Shown here: piece by piece, positions 22,262-35,760 of the stretch
Position numbering within the stretch: position 1 is the stretch's first letter
How the letters are laid out: every line of letters starts with the position of its first letter
From: Mytilus galloprovincialis
Taxonomy: Eukaryota > Mollusca > Bivalvia > Mytilida > Mytilidae
DNA length: 64,000 nucleotides
Assembly: GCF_965363235.1 (NCBI RefSeq)
Contig: NC_134847.1
Coordinates: 63,520,439 to 63,584,438 of the forward strand
Reading direction: 5' to 3'
Notes under the pieces: generated by a model
What the model saw: only the letters and a program-made list of their open reading frames with translations
Databases searched by the model: none
Told to the model about the DNA's origin: nothing
Translations under genes and position numbers: made by a program

Positions 22262-24204
22262 TAAATATTTCTCAACAATGCCTATCAATTAGTTCAATAA
22301 AACTATATTTCAAATTTAAATGAATAAACCAAATTTCAAAATCATATTTGCATTTGCAAAACTTCAGATAAAAATATAGAATGTTATTTACATTTACATA
22401 TCATATTTTTGTTCTTTTTGTATTTTATAAAACTCTTTTATATCAAACAGTCATATTCACAATCATTATAAATATTTACAAAATACACCAACCTTAAATC
22501 TTCAAATATTCTTGTTCACAAAACTGAGACACAACTACACCTGTCGATCAGTTATTTATCAATAGTAAAAATATACAATGTAGTGAACAGTTTTTACCTG
22601 TACAGTAATTACTAGAATGAAGTAAATAATATTTTGAAATACCTTTAAATAATATCTGGACAAAATAATCAAACTGTATCATAAATAAGATTTGATAAAA
22701 TATATAAATGCTAATATAAAAATTATCTTTTCTCTTTTTTCCAATTTTATTTAATTTCCAAATTTCAATTCATTTGCTTAACTCTATACAAAGATAGATA
22801 ACTCAAACATTTCTAATGTAATTCAATGTATTTGACATTTTACAAAACTTCAATAGTTGAACTCTATATATGCAAAGAGAGGTAACTCAAAAATTTCTAA
22901 TATAATTTTTGGCATGTTACATAGTTCTAACAAAATGGTTGATCGTAATGATATTTCAGTTTATCAACTTTAAAAGAAGAAATACATATTGTGTCAAATA
23001 TCTCACGTCGACTTGTATATCTTATGATAGATGTCACAGCATCTATCTGTAATTGATTGGTTTTATTAAATAATATTGTATTATTTCAATAATTGATACA
23101 TCTACAATAAAAAATCAATTAAATAAATTGTTAAAAGCCATAGTTAAAGATAGCATAAGGGCTAATAAAAATATAAAATGAAATTTAAAAGGGAATATAC
23201 TTGCGATTCATATAATGAGGACTTATTATAGACTTTAAAAGGTTGTTTGAACTAGCTACTTGTAATACGTGTCGTGCTCTCATCTGTAGACTTCAATATT
23301 TTGCAACGCATGTTTATTTCTAGATATTGTTATCATATCAAACGGATACAAATTCCTTCATTTGTTATTGTCAGTATGTCTTTTATAAACATAATGATCT
23401 TATTATATAATATTGAAACTTTTTAAACATTTGCTTTCAGAAAAAAATCAAGCATCTTTGGGTATGACTTCCATTTACCAAGATATATATTCTTTAGATG
23501 TAACCTTTGAAAATTTAACAACGATTAGCAGTTCAAAATTCATAACTTTTTCTTAAATATATCTCATTTGATCTCTCATGCGGTATGATTCATATAAACA
23601 TCACACTTCAATGCTAATTAGTTGTATTTGAACGAAGATTGTGAGTATTTTCGTGTACGTTCAATTTCTGTTTCTTATGTATAATGTGAATTCGATTAAC
23701 TTATACAACTTGATGTATTGTAACATGTTTGTTTGTTTATATTTTTCAATATATATCATATTAAAAAGTTTCATCAAAAATACACTGCTTATAATTTGGT
23801 ACGCCAATCTAAAGTTTTGGAAGAAAAACATCAGTGTTTCGAATAATTCTATATATGATAAACACCTAACTTTTAAAAAAACATATAAATGACATTCTTG
23901 TTTACAAAAAAGTGCTAAATACTTGGCTGGTGATACCTCTTGAGACGAAACGTCAATCTGTAGCGGTTTCGATCCAGTTTTTTCAAACAAACTCCTAAAA
24001 TTAACAGGGTAATACATTGGTTAACTAAACGCGTTTCGTCGACATGCTACTTGAATCGAATAAGTTTAAAGGCAAAACCAATAGACAAAATAAACAAGTA
24101 GTTTTGCCAAACACGACTTAGGAAATGTATGCCTGGTCTGGGGCATGGGACACATTTTATTTAAAGCGTCGACAAGTCAAAAAAAAAAATTAAAGGCAAC
24201 AGTA

Positions 24205-24850
24205 GAATACCACTGTTCAAAAGTAATAAATTGATTAAGAGAGATCCCCGGGTTATAATCTAAAACCGAGGGTTATTAATATTACTGCAAAATTGTAAAG
24301 ATTGTTGATTGTGGAGTAAATATCTCTAAGTTTTAAAACTTCAAATCATAGTGGCCCTGCTGATTGAATGTGCCTCATTACCATAATTCTGCAGGAATTT
24401 TTTTTATCTCGAGGAATTGTGATGAAAAAGAAAATAGAACAAAACAGAACTCCGAGTAAAAGTCAAAATGGAGAGTCCCTAATCAAATGTTGAAATCAAA
24501 AGCTGAAATTCATCAAACGAATGATTAACAACGGTCATATTCCTGCCTTTGTGCATGCAATTTCTGATGAAAAGAATGGTGGATTAAACCTTAACCTAGC
24601 TAGTTTAATCCATCACTTGTAATAAAGTCGCATACAATTGTATTATATCGAAAACAATTTGTCAACAAAACAAACAGGCATAAAAAGAAAATCACAAAAA
24701 TACTGAACTCCGAGGAAAATTCAAAACGGAAAGTCCTTAACTAAATGGCATTATCAAATTATAAACACATCAAACGAATGGACAACAACTGTCATATTCC
24801 TGACTTGGTACAGACATTTTCAAATGAAGAAAACGGTAAATCTAACCGGG
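24205..24850 (-). repeat. Interspersed repeat cluster
   Basis: Two adjacent partial copies containing ACTGAACTCCGAGGAAAA and CATATTCCTGACTTGGTACA, minus orientation of the 54480-54640 family. The first part (24205-24300) resembles 1763-2018. Confidence 0.5.
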
Positions 24851-24984
24851 GTTTATAGCGCTAAACCTCTCACATGTATGATAGTCACATACCTATATAT
24901 AGTCATTCGGTTTTTCCGAGTTACATGTTTGTTTTCGTTAAATTTTTGTATATAAATAAGGCCAATAGTTTTCTCGTTTGAGTT

Positions 24985-25140
24985 GTTTTAAATAGTCATT
25001 GCGGGGCCTTTTATAGCTGACTATGCGGTTTTGGCTTTGCTCATTGTTGAAGGCCGTACGGTGACTTATAGTTATTAATTTCTGTGTCATTTTGGTCTCA
25101 TGTGAGGAGTTGTCTCATTGGCAATCATATCACATCTTCT
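24985..25140 (+). repeat. Short interspersed repeat
   Basis: It carries GGGGCCTTTTATAGCTGACT, GAAGGCCGTACGGTGAC and TTGTCTCATTGGCAATCAT. Close copy at 43810-44068. Confidence 0.6.
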
Positions 25141-26359
25141 TTTATATATATAATAGGTAAACATGTCAAAATAGGGGGACAGCAGTCATCACAGTGTCAC
25201 AATATCAATTAGAGAGGGAAAAAAATGTCAACAAAAAAGCACAACTATCAAATTTAACAACCACATTCATTGCTTACTTATATATGTATTTTAAATCAAC
25301 CCATAAAGGATTGAATTATTTGAAGTCCTGTGACTGCATGGCAAGGTTCACATCAACTGTAGTGTATAGTCGCGTGTTTGACGTCAGAATGTTAACGTCA
25401 CACAGGAAGAGATTAAAAATAAATTTGTCGCATAATACCCTTTAAAAGAACACCTTGACGACCCGGCTATGTAACACTCCTTATAAGGATGTTTAAGTAT
25501 CCAGTATAAAGATGAGAGATTGTCATTGTCATTTTATCTGTAAATAATATCAAATGTAAAACAAAACGAATTCATGATTTTCTAAAAAACAAAATGGCGA
25601 ATAATATAGGGAAAGTGAGCAATTTCCATTTTATCCGGCATATAGTTTCAATATTGTTTGAAACTTTGTCTGCTGTAACAAAATTTTTGTAGTGATAATC
25701 GAGGATAAAGTATCCACAGCCTTGGGCTAAATAAAAGGGTCAGAAAACTGTGAGCTCATTGTATAATTGTAGATTTTTAATGCGCCTCTGTATCAGATTA
25801 CCTTAAAGTACTAATCTTATTTTGAGCGAGTTTTGGTTCCTTTGAGAACTATTTTGTGTTAATCCTTTACATACTGTAACATATTGACTTCCCACAAGAT
25901 ATTATGGTCAATGTTATGTCTAATTGAAACTGTCAATATGAAGATTAAAGTTACTATGAATTGTTATCAAATGAACTGTTACCTCAAAGTGATGAAAACC
26001 ATATGGCACCACCTAGACTATTATCTACCACAGTTGTATCACTTGTCGTGATATATAATATGTTAACTTGCTTGCTTATTTTAGTGTAGAATACAATGCT
26101 AATCTGAACAGATGCCTTCTACTCTCAATAATGTTATACTTAGTAATACATGACATTGTACAAGCAATGTACATCAGTCATTAAGTTATTTAAACGGTAT
26201 GGTATATAAAGGCAAAAGTAGTATACCCCTGATCAATAGTCTTAAATCATTGAGCTGGTAAACAAGACAAAATAAGTAAAAATTAAACATTTCAATGTTC
26301 TAGAGAGAAAAAATAATATAGTAGCTTATACAAAATTTAGTCCTGGTATCTATGATGAA

Positions 26360-26710
26360 TTTATTTACTACCACTGGTCGATTCCACTGCTGGTGGAGAT
26401 TTATTTCCGCGAGGGTATCACCAGCCCAGTAGTCAGCTCTTTTGTACTGACATGAATTATCATTGATATGGTTATATTTATAAATTAACTGTTTACAAAA
26501 TTTTGAATATTTGAAATACTAAGGCTGTTCTACCTCAGGCATAGATGACCTAAGCTGTATTTGGCAAAACTTTATGAAACTTTATGAATTTTGGTCCTCA
26601 ATGCTCTTCAACTTCGTACTTTATTTGGCATTTTTAACTTTTTTTGGATTCGAGCGTCACTGTTGAGTCTTTTGTAGACGAAACGCGCGTCTGGCGTATA
26701 TACAAAATTT
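26360..26710 (+). repeat. ~345 bp hammerhead repeat, single copy
   Basis: Monomer from ACTACCACTGGTCGATTCCA to GCGTCTGGCGTATATAC. Confidence 0.7.
26660..26698 (+). ncRNA. Hammerhead motif with broken core
   Basis: The core box is CTGTTGA: the invariant A6 is T. Stem II, GAAA and stem III are otherwise complete. Expected inactive. Confidence 0.5.
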
Positions 26711-28509
26711 AGTCCTGTTATCAATGATAAGTTTATTTATTGGTGTTCATTTAAAAAATTCTTCATGAATATACAAATGAAGACAAAATAATAAAGACAT
26801 ACAGAAATTTCAAACTGATTGATACGGGGTAACTCTGCTACGTTTCGCACTTTTCACTTTCAATATGAATCTAGATGTATTCAAAATGCTACTATAAAAC
26901 AAAGGACGCAATAGGCAAGTTTTTCAAATCAGGTACAAATACATCGCATTTTTGAACGAATTTGTAAACATTTAGAGATAATTTCGATTGTTATACACCG
27001 AAATTTTTTCGATTATCATACGACCAACAGTAAACAAGATATATTTTAATACCAAACATGTCCTTTCTAAAAAAAAAAGGTAGCTGTTGAATGATATTTC
27101 AAACGAGTTTGAAGTGCAAATAAGATCCAAAATTAGTTTCTTACATTTACATTAGTACACTGACTGACTGAGTCATAATACTGGTCGGTTGTCTGTGTGT
27201 CCATTAGTTAAAGCTAACGTATTGGAATAAAATATTGCACATCGACATCTCTGCAAAACTCGTATTTTTCACATTTTACTTATTCATAGGTTTCGAAAAT
27301 TAAACACGATTTAACAGTAAAGATAAATAATGACATATTAAAGTCCGTGCAATAGATTAATGTAAGAATCACAAACAAAATAGGCATGAAAAGAGAAAAA
27401 TAGTTTTAAATTTTCCAACCTTTATGTAAGCTTTTTTTTTTTTGTACAGTAACTGAGGCAGGTTATTGAGGTCAGATTTGGAGCACTGTGATTGGATGTA
27501 AGGGTATAATATATTTATAGATAACTGCAGCGTGTATATTTGAAATTTTAAATTTGAAACACATTGAAATATTTTGTAGATAATTATTCGAAAAGGCTTG
27601 CTAATTTTTATAAATTTGATGTAGAATTACAGTTGCCATTGATACCACAAATGTATAAACAAGCTCCATTCATATATGGTCATGCCACTCTTTGACTTCA
27701 AAATAATTAAATACAAATATCACTGGTAACTGTTTTGTCCAGGTTTATTATACTAAGTGTTAAATCTGGGAACCTTGTAAGTATTGTCAGGAAAAAATAC
27801 TATCATTTTCCCGATAATACAATACAAGTAGCTTTAGAATTACACAAATAAAAAATTGCACATATAACGCGTATCAATATTACATACAATTTTTTGACAA
27901 AGAAATATTTGAATAAGTAAAACTTTAAGTACACTACTATTTGTTTATATTTGGCTTCATGTAGAGCCAAATGTGAAATAACAAAAATACTGAACTCTGA
28001 GAAAAAAATACTAAACGGAATGTCCCAAAGCATACGGGAAAATAAAAAGCCCAAACACATCAATCAAATTGATAACATCTGTCATATTCCTGACTTGGCA
28101 CAGACATTTTCTTATGTTGTAAATAGTGGATTAAATCTGGTTTTCTAGCTAAGGAAGAGCTTTCATCAAGAAAATGTTTTGATCTGGCGTATGAAATTAT
28201 AAAAAAAGTACCTTTGATATCTTTTAACACCACTGGGTCGATGCCACTGCTGGTGGACGTTTCGTCCCCGATGGTATCACCAGCCCAGTAGTCAGCACTT
28301 CGGTGTTGACATGAATATCAATTATATGGTCATTTTTATAAATTTCATTTTAACAAAATAATAAATTTTTCGAAAAACGAAGGTTTTTTTTTTTTTATCC
28401 CAGACATAGATTACCTTAGCCGTATTTGTCACTTTTCGGAATTTTGGGTCCTCAATGCTCTTCAAATTTGTACTTGTTTGGCTTTATAACTATTTTGACA
28501 TGAGCGTCA

Positions 28510-28548
28510 CTGGTGAATCTAATGTAGACGAAACGCGCGTCCGGCCTT
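28510..28548 (+). ncRNA. Hammerhead motif of tandem unit 1 (decayed)
   Basis: The core box is CTGGTGA and stem III ends GGCCTTA; GAAA and part of stem II remain. Probably inactive. Confidence 0.45.
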
Positions 28549-28854
28549 AAAAAATTAATTTTGGTACTTTTGATAGCTATTTACACCACTGGGTCAAGCC
28601 TGGACGTTTTGTCACTGAGGGTATCACCAGCCCAGAAGTCAGCATTTCGGTGTTGACATGAATATCAATTATATGGTCATTTTTATAAATTTCCTGTTAA
28701 CAAAACTATCAATTTTTCGAAAAACTAAGGATTTTCTTATCCCAGATATAGATTACCTTAGCCGTATTTGGCACAACTTTTTGGAACTTTGGATCCTCAA
28801 TGCTCTACAACTTTGTACGTGATTGCCCTTATAACTATTTTTATCTGAGCGTCA

Positions 28855-28893
28855 CTGATGTGTCTTATGTAGACGAAACGCGCGTCTGGCGTA
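28855..28893 (+). ncRNA. Hammerhead motif of tandem unit 2
   Basis: The core box is CTGATGT (invariant A9 lost). Stem II GTCT/AGAC, GAAA and stem III ACGC/GCGT are perfect. Expected weak or inactive. Confidence 0.5.
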
Positions 28894-29201
28894 TACAATT
28901 TTAATTCTGGTACCTTTGATAACTATTTACATCACTAGGTTGATGCCTGGACGTTTCGTCCCCGAGGGTATCACCAGCTCAGTAGTCAGCACTTCGGTGT
29001 TGACATGAATATCAAGTATATGGTAATTTTTATAAATTTCATGTTAACAAAACTATCAATTTTTCGAAAAACTAAGGATTTTCTTATCCCAGACATAGAT
29101 TACCTTAGCCGTATTTGGCACAACTTTTAGGAATGTTGGGTCCTCAATGCTCTTCAACTTTGTACTTGTTTGGCTTTATCACTATTTTTATCTGAGCGTC
29201 A

Positions 29202-29240
29202 CTGACGAGTATTATGTAGACGAAACGCGCGTCTGGCGTA
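29202..29240 (+). ncRNA. Hammerhead motif of tandem unit 3
   Basis: CTGACGA is allowed (position 7 is free), and GAAA and stem III are perfect. Stem II has one mismatch (GTAT/AGAC). The best preserved of the three. Confidence 0.55.
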
Positions 29241-29974
29241 TAAAATTATAATGCTGGTACCTTTGATAACACTTTGACTTGATTTAATAATCTGAACTAA
29301 ATAGAATTCTGACATATCGAACAATATCAGATGTGTCCTAATGTTAGTTGAAAAAAAGATATTCATCATGATTACAAATTTTGTATCGTCCTTTCCAATA
29401 TTGAGAAATTTCTAAAATAATGTACTTGAATGCGTTCTAATATCATACACATTATGTAGATTTTTAAATATCTCTTTTACGGAATCTTTATCATTATAAT
29501 TCCAGTCTTGAGTCTAAACTTATATATTTGCAAATGCTTTCAATCATGATTATTTACTTCCCGCTTGGATAGAGTGACGTAAGGTGAAGGTAAGCTGTTT
29601 AAAAACAATATATATAAATACATTTATAAGATAAACGCGTAAATAAACAAATCATCGAAAAGCAGGTTTCGATAAAACGAGCAATCTGATAGGTTTTATA
29701 ATATAATAACATGTAATTGATTTTTTATTTGGATGGTTTTTAATTTTTTTTTTCAATCGGTTACAGTGAGAAGCTTTATAGTTTTAAATAAAGGATATCT
29801 GATTACATTTATAGAATAATGTGGTAAACAACAATGTACTCGGTAAAACTTTTTGCGCACCATTAACTGCCATACAAATATAACTATAATAAACATGTAA
29901 ATTATAATATTGGTTTATAGAAAAAAAAACTCTTCACTGAATCTCGAATTAAAAAAGTGAAGAGGCCAAATAAT

Positions 29975-30210
29975 TATAGTACAAAGTTGAAGAGCATTGG
30001 GGACTTCAAATTCCGAAAGGTTTTGATAAATACAGTTAAGGTGATGTTTTCTTTGAGTAAACAATCCTTAGTATTTCGAACATTTCAAAGTGTTGTAACC
30101 AATTAATTCATAAATATGATCATTCATATAAATCATCGTACATACCAGGATCATAATTTTGAAGACCAGATGCTCGTTCCGTACAAAAAAAAAGACTCAT
30201 CAGTGACACT
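29975..30210 (-). repeat. Decayed hammerhead repeat, antisense
   Basis: It contains AAAGTTGAAGAGCATTGGGG and, at about 30164-30203, a ribozyme end with mutated stem III. Partial. Confidence 0.5.
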
Positions 30211-30807
30211 CAATTTCAAATCATTTAGAAAGAGGAAAATTCTGAAATTGTTTTTGCAAATTCTACTAATGTAATATATTTCTGAGGTAAAAAATCCTAA
30301 GAAATATTTTTTTTTTATATTGTTTTTCTTTATAATTATGGCAACATCAATGATAACTAATATCAACATATAAGTAAATAAATCCTGTTATAAAAAAACC
30401 AATCCCTGTTCTATAACAAACATCAACATGTTTTTATCAGAAGGAAATAGGCCATTCAAACGGTTGATTATCTTAATTGGATCATGTCATTGAGGACATA
30501 ATTTTAATACTGCTTTGATATCAGTTAAACTGCTGGTTTTTATTAAATTGAACCTTATTTGCCATGCTCAAGGACATCATTGACTACGTGATATTTTAAC
30601 GTTCGAAGGAAACAATTGTGCACTTTGCGTAATTTGTAAACTTTAATACAGATTATGCATTTAGCCAGTCCTATGATAAATGTCATAGTTAAGCATCATC
30701 ATCGTATGACGGAATTAGATCTTTACAGATGTGTATTTGTGTTATACATACGAGGTGTCATTCCTGATCCTAAATCAACAAATTAAAACAGAAGAAAATG
30801 TTGGAAA

Positions 30808-30910
30808 AGAGGGACGAAAGATACCAGAGGGACAGTCAAACTCATAAATCGAAAATAAACTAACAACGCCATGGCTAAAAATGAAAAAGACAAACAGACA
30901 AACAATAGAA
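30808..30910 (-). repeat. Solo RT-element 3' tail
   Basis: GGGACGAAAGATACCAGAGG and AACAACGCCATGGCTAAAAA match 4783-4860; no ORF. Confidence 0.6.
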
Positions 30911-31724
30911 GTTGGAAGTGGACATTCTTACAGTTTTGGCGTTGAGATAAATTCTTTCATGTGTACAACACTTTCCGTATATTTCGTCTGTAAATATGAT
31001 TTAATCAAAAAGAATTATTTGCTATGATCATACCTTATATATAGTTATTACTTATCTTGTAGGTATTTTCTTGTGTACAATGGTTTTCTTTATGTTCGTT
31101 TTATTTTGAGAATTTACAAATTGAATACCCGTCTTAAAACTGTTATCCGTATAAAGCCCTCCCAAGGCGGTATTAGTCGATTTATTTCGCCAGTATTCCA
31201 ATGTTTATATTGTATCAATTGATAATCTAAAAATGAGACAAAACAGAACTAGGGCCCACAACCAAAATGCATCAGTTGAGAAGAAACCGACAAAAAAGCA
31301 AAAAAAGAGGAATAAACAAACAACAGTCTTCAAACACTACATAAACCATACAACAGTACAAATTATCTTATAAATATATAAACTGGCATCAATAAGTTGA
31401 CAGAGATTATACAAAAGCGAGCCAATCTACAGTTACCAATTTTATTTCCAGACGCGCATTTCAACTTTTAATTTCTCTTCATTGGTGCTCGAGGACAAAA
31501 TATTTTAAAATCTGAAATCTAATACAAGCTCTATCAAGTCAAGAATATAACAGCTATTTTCTATTGGTTCCGTTGGTTGATGTAGTCTAGCGGTTGATTT
31601 TGTCAGGTGTTATGGACGGTGACCTTTTTTCATCTGACAATAATAGAGGAAGTTTTAAACGGTGTAAATCTAGGTAGAATATATTTCTCAGAAAGTAAAT
31701 AAAAAAAAAAAAAAAAAGTTTGAA

Positions 31725-31945
31725 TTTTTCGAAAAACAAAGGATTTTCTTATCCCAGGCATAGATTACCTTAGCCTTATTTGACACAACTTTTTGGAATT
31801 TTGGACCCTCAATGCTCTTCAACTTTGTACTTGTTGGGCTTTATAAATATTTTGATATGAGCGTCACTGATGAGTCTTATGGAGACGAAACGAGCGTCTG
31901 GCGTACTAAATTATAAACCTGGTACCTTTGATAACTATTAACACC
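31725..31945 (+). repeat. Partial ~345 bp hammerhead repeat
   Basis: It starts inside the unit at TTTTTCGAAAAACAAAGGAT, after a poly(A) run, and keeps the 3' half with the ribozyme. Confidence 0.65.
31867..31905 (+). ncRNA. Hammerhead ribozyme core, nearly intact
   Basis: CTGATGA, stem II GTCT/AGAC, GAAA and the GCGTA end are present. One stem III pair is lost (ACGA against GCGT). Confidence 0.55.
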
Positions 31946-32843
31946 AGACGAAATGTGATCGAGCTCCCGGTCTTCAGAACAAGTATTGGTTGTCTTCCCT
32001 ACGTTTTACCATTTACAAGAATATTTTTGTGTATTGATTTGTGATGTCACAGACTAAAAATTATATTGTTTATATCTATGTGCATTATCAAAAGGCTCAA
32101 TCTTTATTAATGAAGTATATACATGTACACAACGGATATTTGAAAGAATTTGTAAATTCGAATTATTTTTCTATTGACAATTTTAAATTTGTGAATACAT
32201 TCATGTAAAAACACGTAAACAACATGTTTATAACTAAAATGATTAGAATCGTCTGCTTATGTAGCAGTGTACAGTTATGGGCCTTTAAATTAAGCGTTTC
32301 ATGAACTTCTTTTTAAAGTCAGATCAGGTAATATCAATTTTTCTGTTGTTCTTTGTCAAAAATAGGACATGTTTTAAAAAATGGCAGATATAATATTGAT
32401 ATATTTGTTGTTATTTTAATTTAAATGTTAAAGTTGAAGATAAGTCAGAAAGTTCGAGGACAGAATCTTGATTCTATTAGTGTCTTTCTCCGATAAGGTA
32501 AGCCATTTAACATATGCAAATAATAAATTAATGGGATATTATATAAAAGTGTTAGAGTCGAATGATTTAACATTTTATGATAATGCTTTATATTTTTTGT
32601 ACGGTTGACAAGTGCACTGATAAGATACATAAATCATTTGTTATGATCGTTATTTACGAAGCAACTTTTGAAAAAAAATGAAATTGGTGTAAAGAGTAAA
32701 ACTTCAATTGTTAATCTTTACACTTTATAAACGGGTAAAAGAAAAATTGTCTCTCACTCAGCTGTATACCTAGTGCTACGTCTATATTTTAATGTCGACC
32801 TTACTAGGTTTTTGCTCGATATATAGTTTCCAAACTTACCTTT

Positions 32844-33990
32844 TTAGCTCACTTGACCTGAAAAGTCAAGTCAGCTTTTCTCATCACTTGGCGTTCGTCG
32901 TCCGTCGTCGTCCGTCGTCCGTAAACTTTTACAAAAATCTTCTCTGAAACTACTGTACCAAATTTAACCAAACTTGGTCACAATTATCATTGGGGTACCT
33001 AGTTTAAAAAAATGTGTCAAATGACTCGGCCAACCAACCAAGATGGCCACCATGGCTAAAAATAGAACGATGGGGTAAAATGTAGATTTTGGCTTATATC
33101 TCTGAAACCAAAGCATTTAGAGCAAATCTAATATATAAAAATTGTTTATCAGGTCAAGATCTATCTACCCTGAAATTTTCAGACAAATCGAAGAATGTGT
33201 TGTTGGGTTGCTGCCCCTGAATTAGTAATCTTAAGGAAATTTTGCTGTTTTTGGTTATTTTCTTGAATATTATTATAGATAGAGATAAACTGTAAACAGC
33301 AATAATATTCAGCATAGAAAGATCTACAAATAAGTCAACATGACCAAAATTATCAGTTGACCCCTTAAGGAGTGATTGCCCTTGATAGTAAATTTTTAAT
33401 CATTTTTCTAAAATTTTAGTAATCGTTTTAAAAAATCTTCTTCTCTGAAACAACATAGACAAATTTGACCAAACTTGGCCACCATCATCATAAGGGTATC
33501 TAGTTTTAAAAATGTGTCCGATAACCCCGCCCACGAACCAAGATTGCCGACATGGCTAAAATAGTACGTAGGGGTAAAATGCAGTTTTTGGCTTATATCT
33601 TCAAAACCAAAGCATTTAGAGCAAATCTGGCAGTAGTCTTCTTTAAGTCAAGATCTATCTGCTCTGAAATTTTCAGACAAATCAGGCAACCCATTGTTGC
33701 TGTCCCTGAATTGTAATTTGAAGAAAATTTGCAGTTTTTGGTTATTATCTTCAATATTATCTTCGATAGTGATAAACTGTAAACAACAATTATGTATAGC
33801 AAAGTAAGATGTACAAGTAAGTCAACTTTGCCTACAGTCAATTGACTCCTTAAGGAGTTATTGCTCTTAATTGTAAATTTTAAACAATTTTCGTAAATTA
33901 TGTAAATTTTTGTAAACTTTTACAAAATATTTTCCTTTGAAACTACTGAGCCAAGTTCATTATAGATAGAGAAAATTGAAAACAGGAAGA
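32844..33990 (+). repeat. Tandem repeat, ~495 bp period, 2.1 units
   Basis: Matching blocks begin at about 32926, 33420 and 33915 (AAATCTTCTCTGAAACTACT-like), so the period is near 495 bp. Shared blocks include AAAGCATTTAGAGCAAATCT and GTCAAGATCTATCT. It begins with TAGCTCACTTGACCTG and a GTCGTCCGTCGTC run. Non-coding family; class unknown. Confidence 0.7.
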
Positions 33991-34309
33991 ATGTTCAGTC
34001 AAGTAAGATTGACAAACATATCATTATCACCAAAACATAATTTTATCATGATTTCAATTCTTGTCTATAATTTGTGTCTTTTGTTTTTAAATATGCACAA
34101 GGTGAGCGACATAGGCTCTTTAGAACCTTTAGTTTATCGTTCCATCTTTTGTGAAGAAATCAGTGTTTATGCACGACTTTTGAAAATTTCAGTTAAATCT
34201 ATTTTATTTTTTTCTAAAAACGTTGGAATTGTCTATTGTTTAAACATTATTAGTCGCTCTCTATTGCTGCTGGATTTTTAGTGTTCTGATAAATAATGTT
34301 TACATTAAA

Positions 34310-34520
34310 AAAAAAGAAGAAGTGGTATAATTGCCAATGAGACAAAACTTCAAAAGAGACAAAATGACACAGAGTTTAACTATAGTTAGCCCTACGATCC
34401 TCAAGATTGAGCAAAGCCACATAGTAAGCTAACAGTCCCCGAAATGACAAATGTAAAACAATTTAAACGAGAAAACTAACGGAATAATTCATGTACAATA
34501 TAATGAACGAAAAACAAATA
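34310..34520 (-). repeat. Short interspersed repeat
   Basis: It contains ATAATTGCCAATGAGACA and AACGAGAAAACTAACGG, the reverse of the 43810-44068 copy. Confidence 0.5.
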
Positions 34521-34989
34521 TGCAATACAGCAACAAACGGCAACCATTAATGACAGGTTTCTGACTTAGTAAAGGCACATGTATGTTCTCTCAACTCTCT
34601 TAAGTAGCAGTTACACACAGTTTACAATCGTAAGAGAAAAAACTAAAAACTTAAAAAACTTAAAACATGAGCATTTACTATAACAATGATTTAAATATCT
34701 AAATTATTTTGTACATATACATCCTTGTTTTGGACGAAAAGACACCTGGTGTATTTCACGTCAATGAGATAGCTGAAATACGATACAAACAACAAGACTA
34801 GTATGCAGTATTCAAAACATATTGAATGAACTAGGTCAACTTTGTTTCTTAAAATAAAATAAATCACCAACGTATATATACATACAAATTGTTTTAAGAA
34901 GAAACTTATCATTCTTTGTGAAAACAAGCGCTCTGATTTAAACAAACATTTCTTTGAAATTGACATTGTGAAAATGCCTCATTATTCAA

Positions 34990-35760
34990 TTGTCAATACA
35001 TTTGTTTTGGTTGGAGCAGTTCTTTCCCAACAAACAGTCCTATGGAAGCTAATTGACTCCATTTCTTTTCGATTTGTTACTTTATCCACATAATATATGC
35101 TTCCTACAGGAGCTTTTCAAGAAGAATGAAAATCTCCCATTATCCCTTAACTTCACGTTCCGATATATTGTTGATGTCTTTTCCAGTAAAAGTGAAAAGT
35201 TTAGGGATTATGTTAAACTCATCTATCCCATTATATTTGAAATAATGGATACTTATGAAGCTGGAATATCTTCCTCTTTCTTAACTGTTACCTAGACATT
35301 AACGATGTTGGTCGGTTAAGAACAACAACTAACAACAATGAGGACGAATTCTGCATTCCCTATTGTGAACGTTCCATTTCTATGCAGCGACATTCAAGCA
35401 TCGCCTGTATGTGTAGTATCTTTATCCAAAGCTATAGTTTCCTAAAAAATAATACTCTTTATAGAAGATTGCGCGAAGCAAATACCAATCAATGAATCAA
35501 TAATGCAGCTATTGAACAAAGGGTTCCAAATCCAATTGGTGACATTAAAGTTGGTTTACCAGAATGGAATATATGTGTCACAAATTACCAAGAGTATCTT
35601 CCTAGAAGAAGCATCAATCCCGTCATTTTTTCCTCGAACTTGACAGTATAAAATGATACGAATAATTGGGTTTGTATTTAGATAAGCAGCATGACGAGTG
35701 CAACATGTGGAACAGGAACTGTTTATCCGTTCGGAGCATCTGTATTTTTTTTTTGTTGAG
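34990..35760 (+). pseudogene. Decayed reverse transcriptase element
   Basis: Fragments of the same RT family in + orientation: LFKKNENLPLSLNFTFRYIV (YIDD box changed to YIVD), then a broken remainder through the C-terminal part and tail. Several frameshifts. Confidence 0.65.

Larger units (their letters stand above)
28228..29275 (+). repeat. Tandem trimer of the ~345 bp hammerhead repeat
   Basis: Three head-to-tail units. Ribozyme core boxes start at 28510, 28855 and 29202, so the spacing is 345 and 347 bp. Each unit has the conserved GGTATCACCAGC, GCACTTCGGTGTTGACATGA (lost in part in unit 2) and CGTATTTG blocks before the ribozyme. Tandem units ending in self-cleaving ribozymes are the layout of retrozymes and ribozyme satellites. 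Confidence 0.8.

Noticed and set aside
28228..29275. CRISPR-like array
   Set aside because: Units are ~345 bp with no short repeats and spacers, and the DNA is animal; the tandem ribozyme repeat explains it.
33976..34281. 101-codon open frame after the ~495 bp repeat
   Set aside because: Composition typical of AT-rich chance frames; start lies in repeat sequence.
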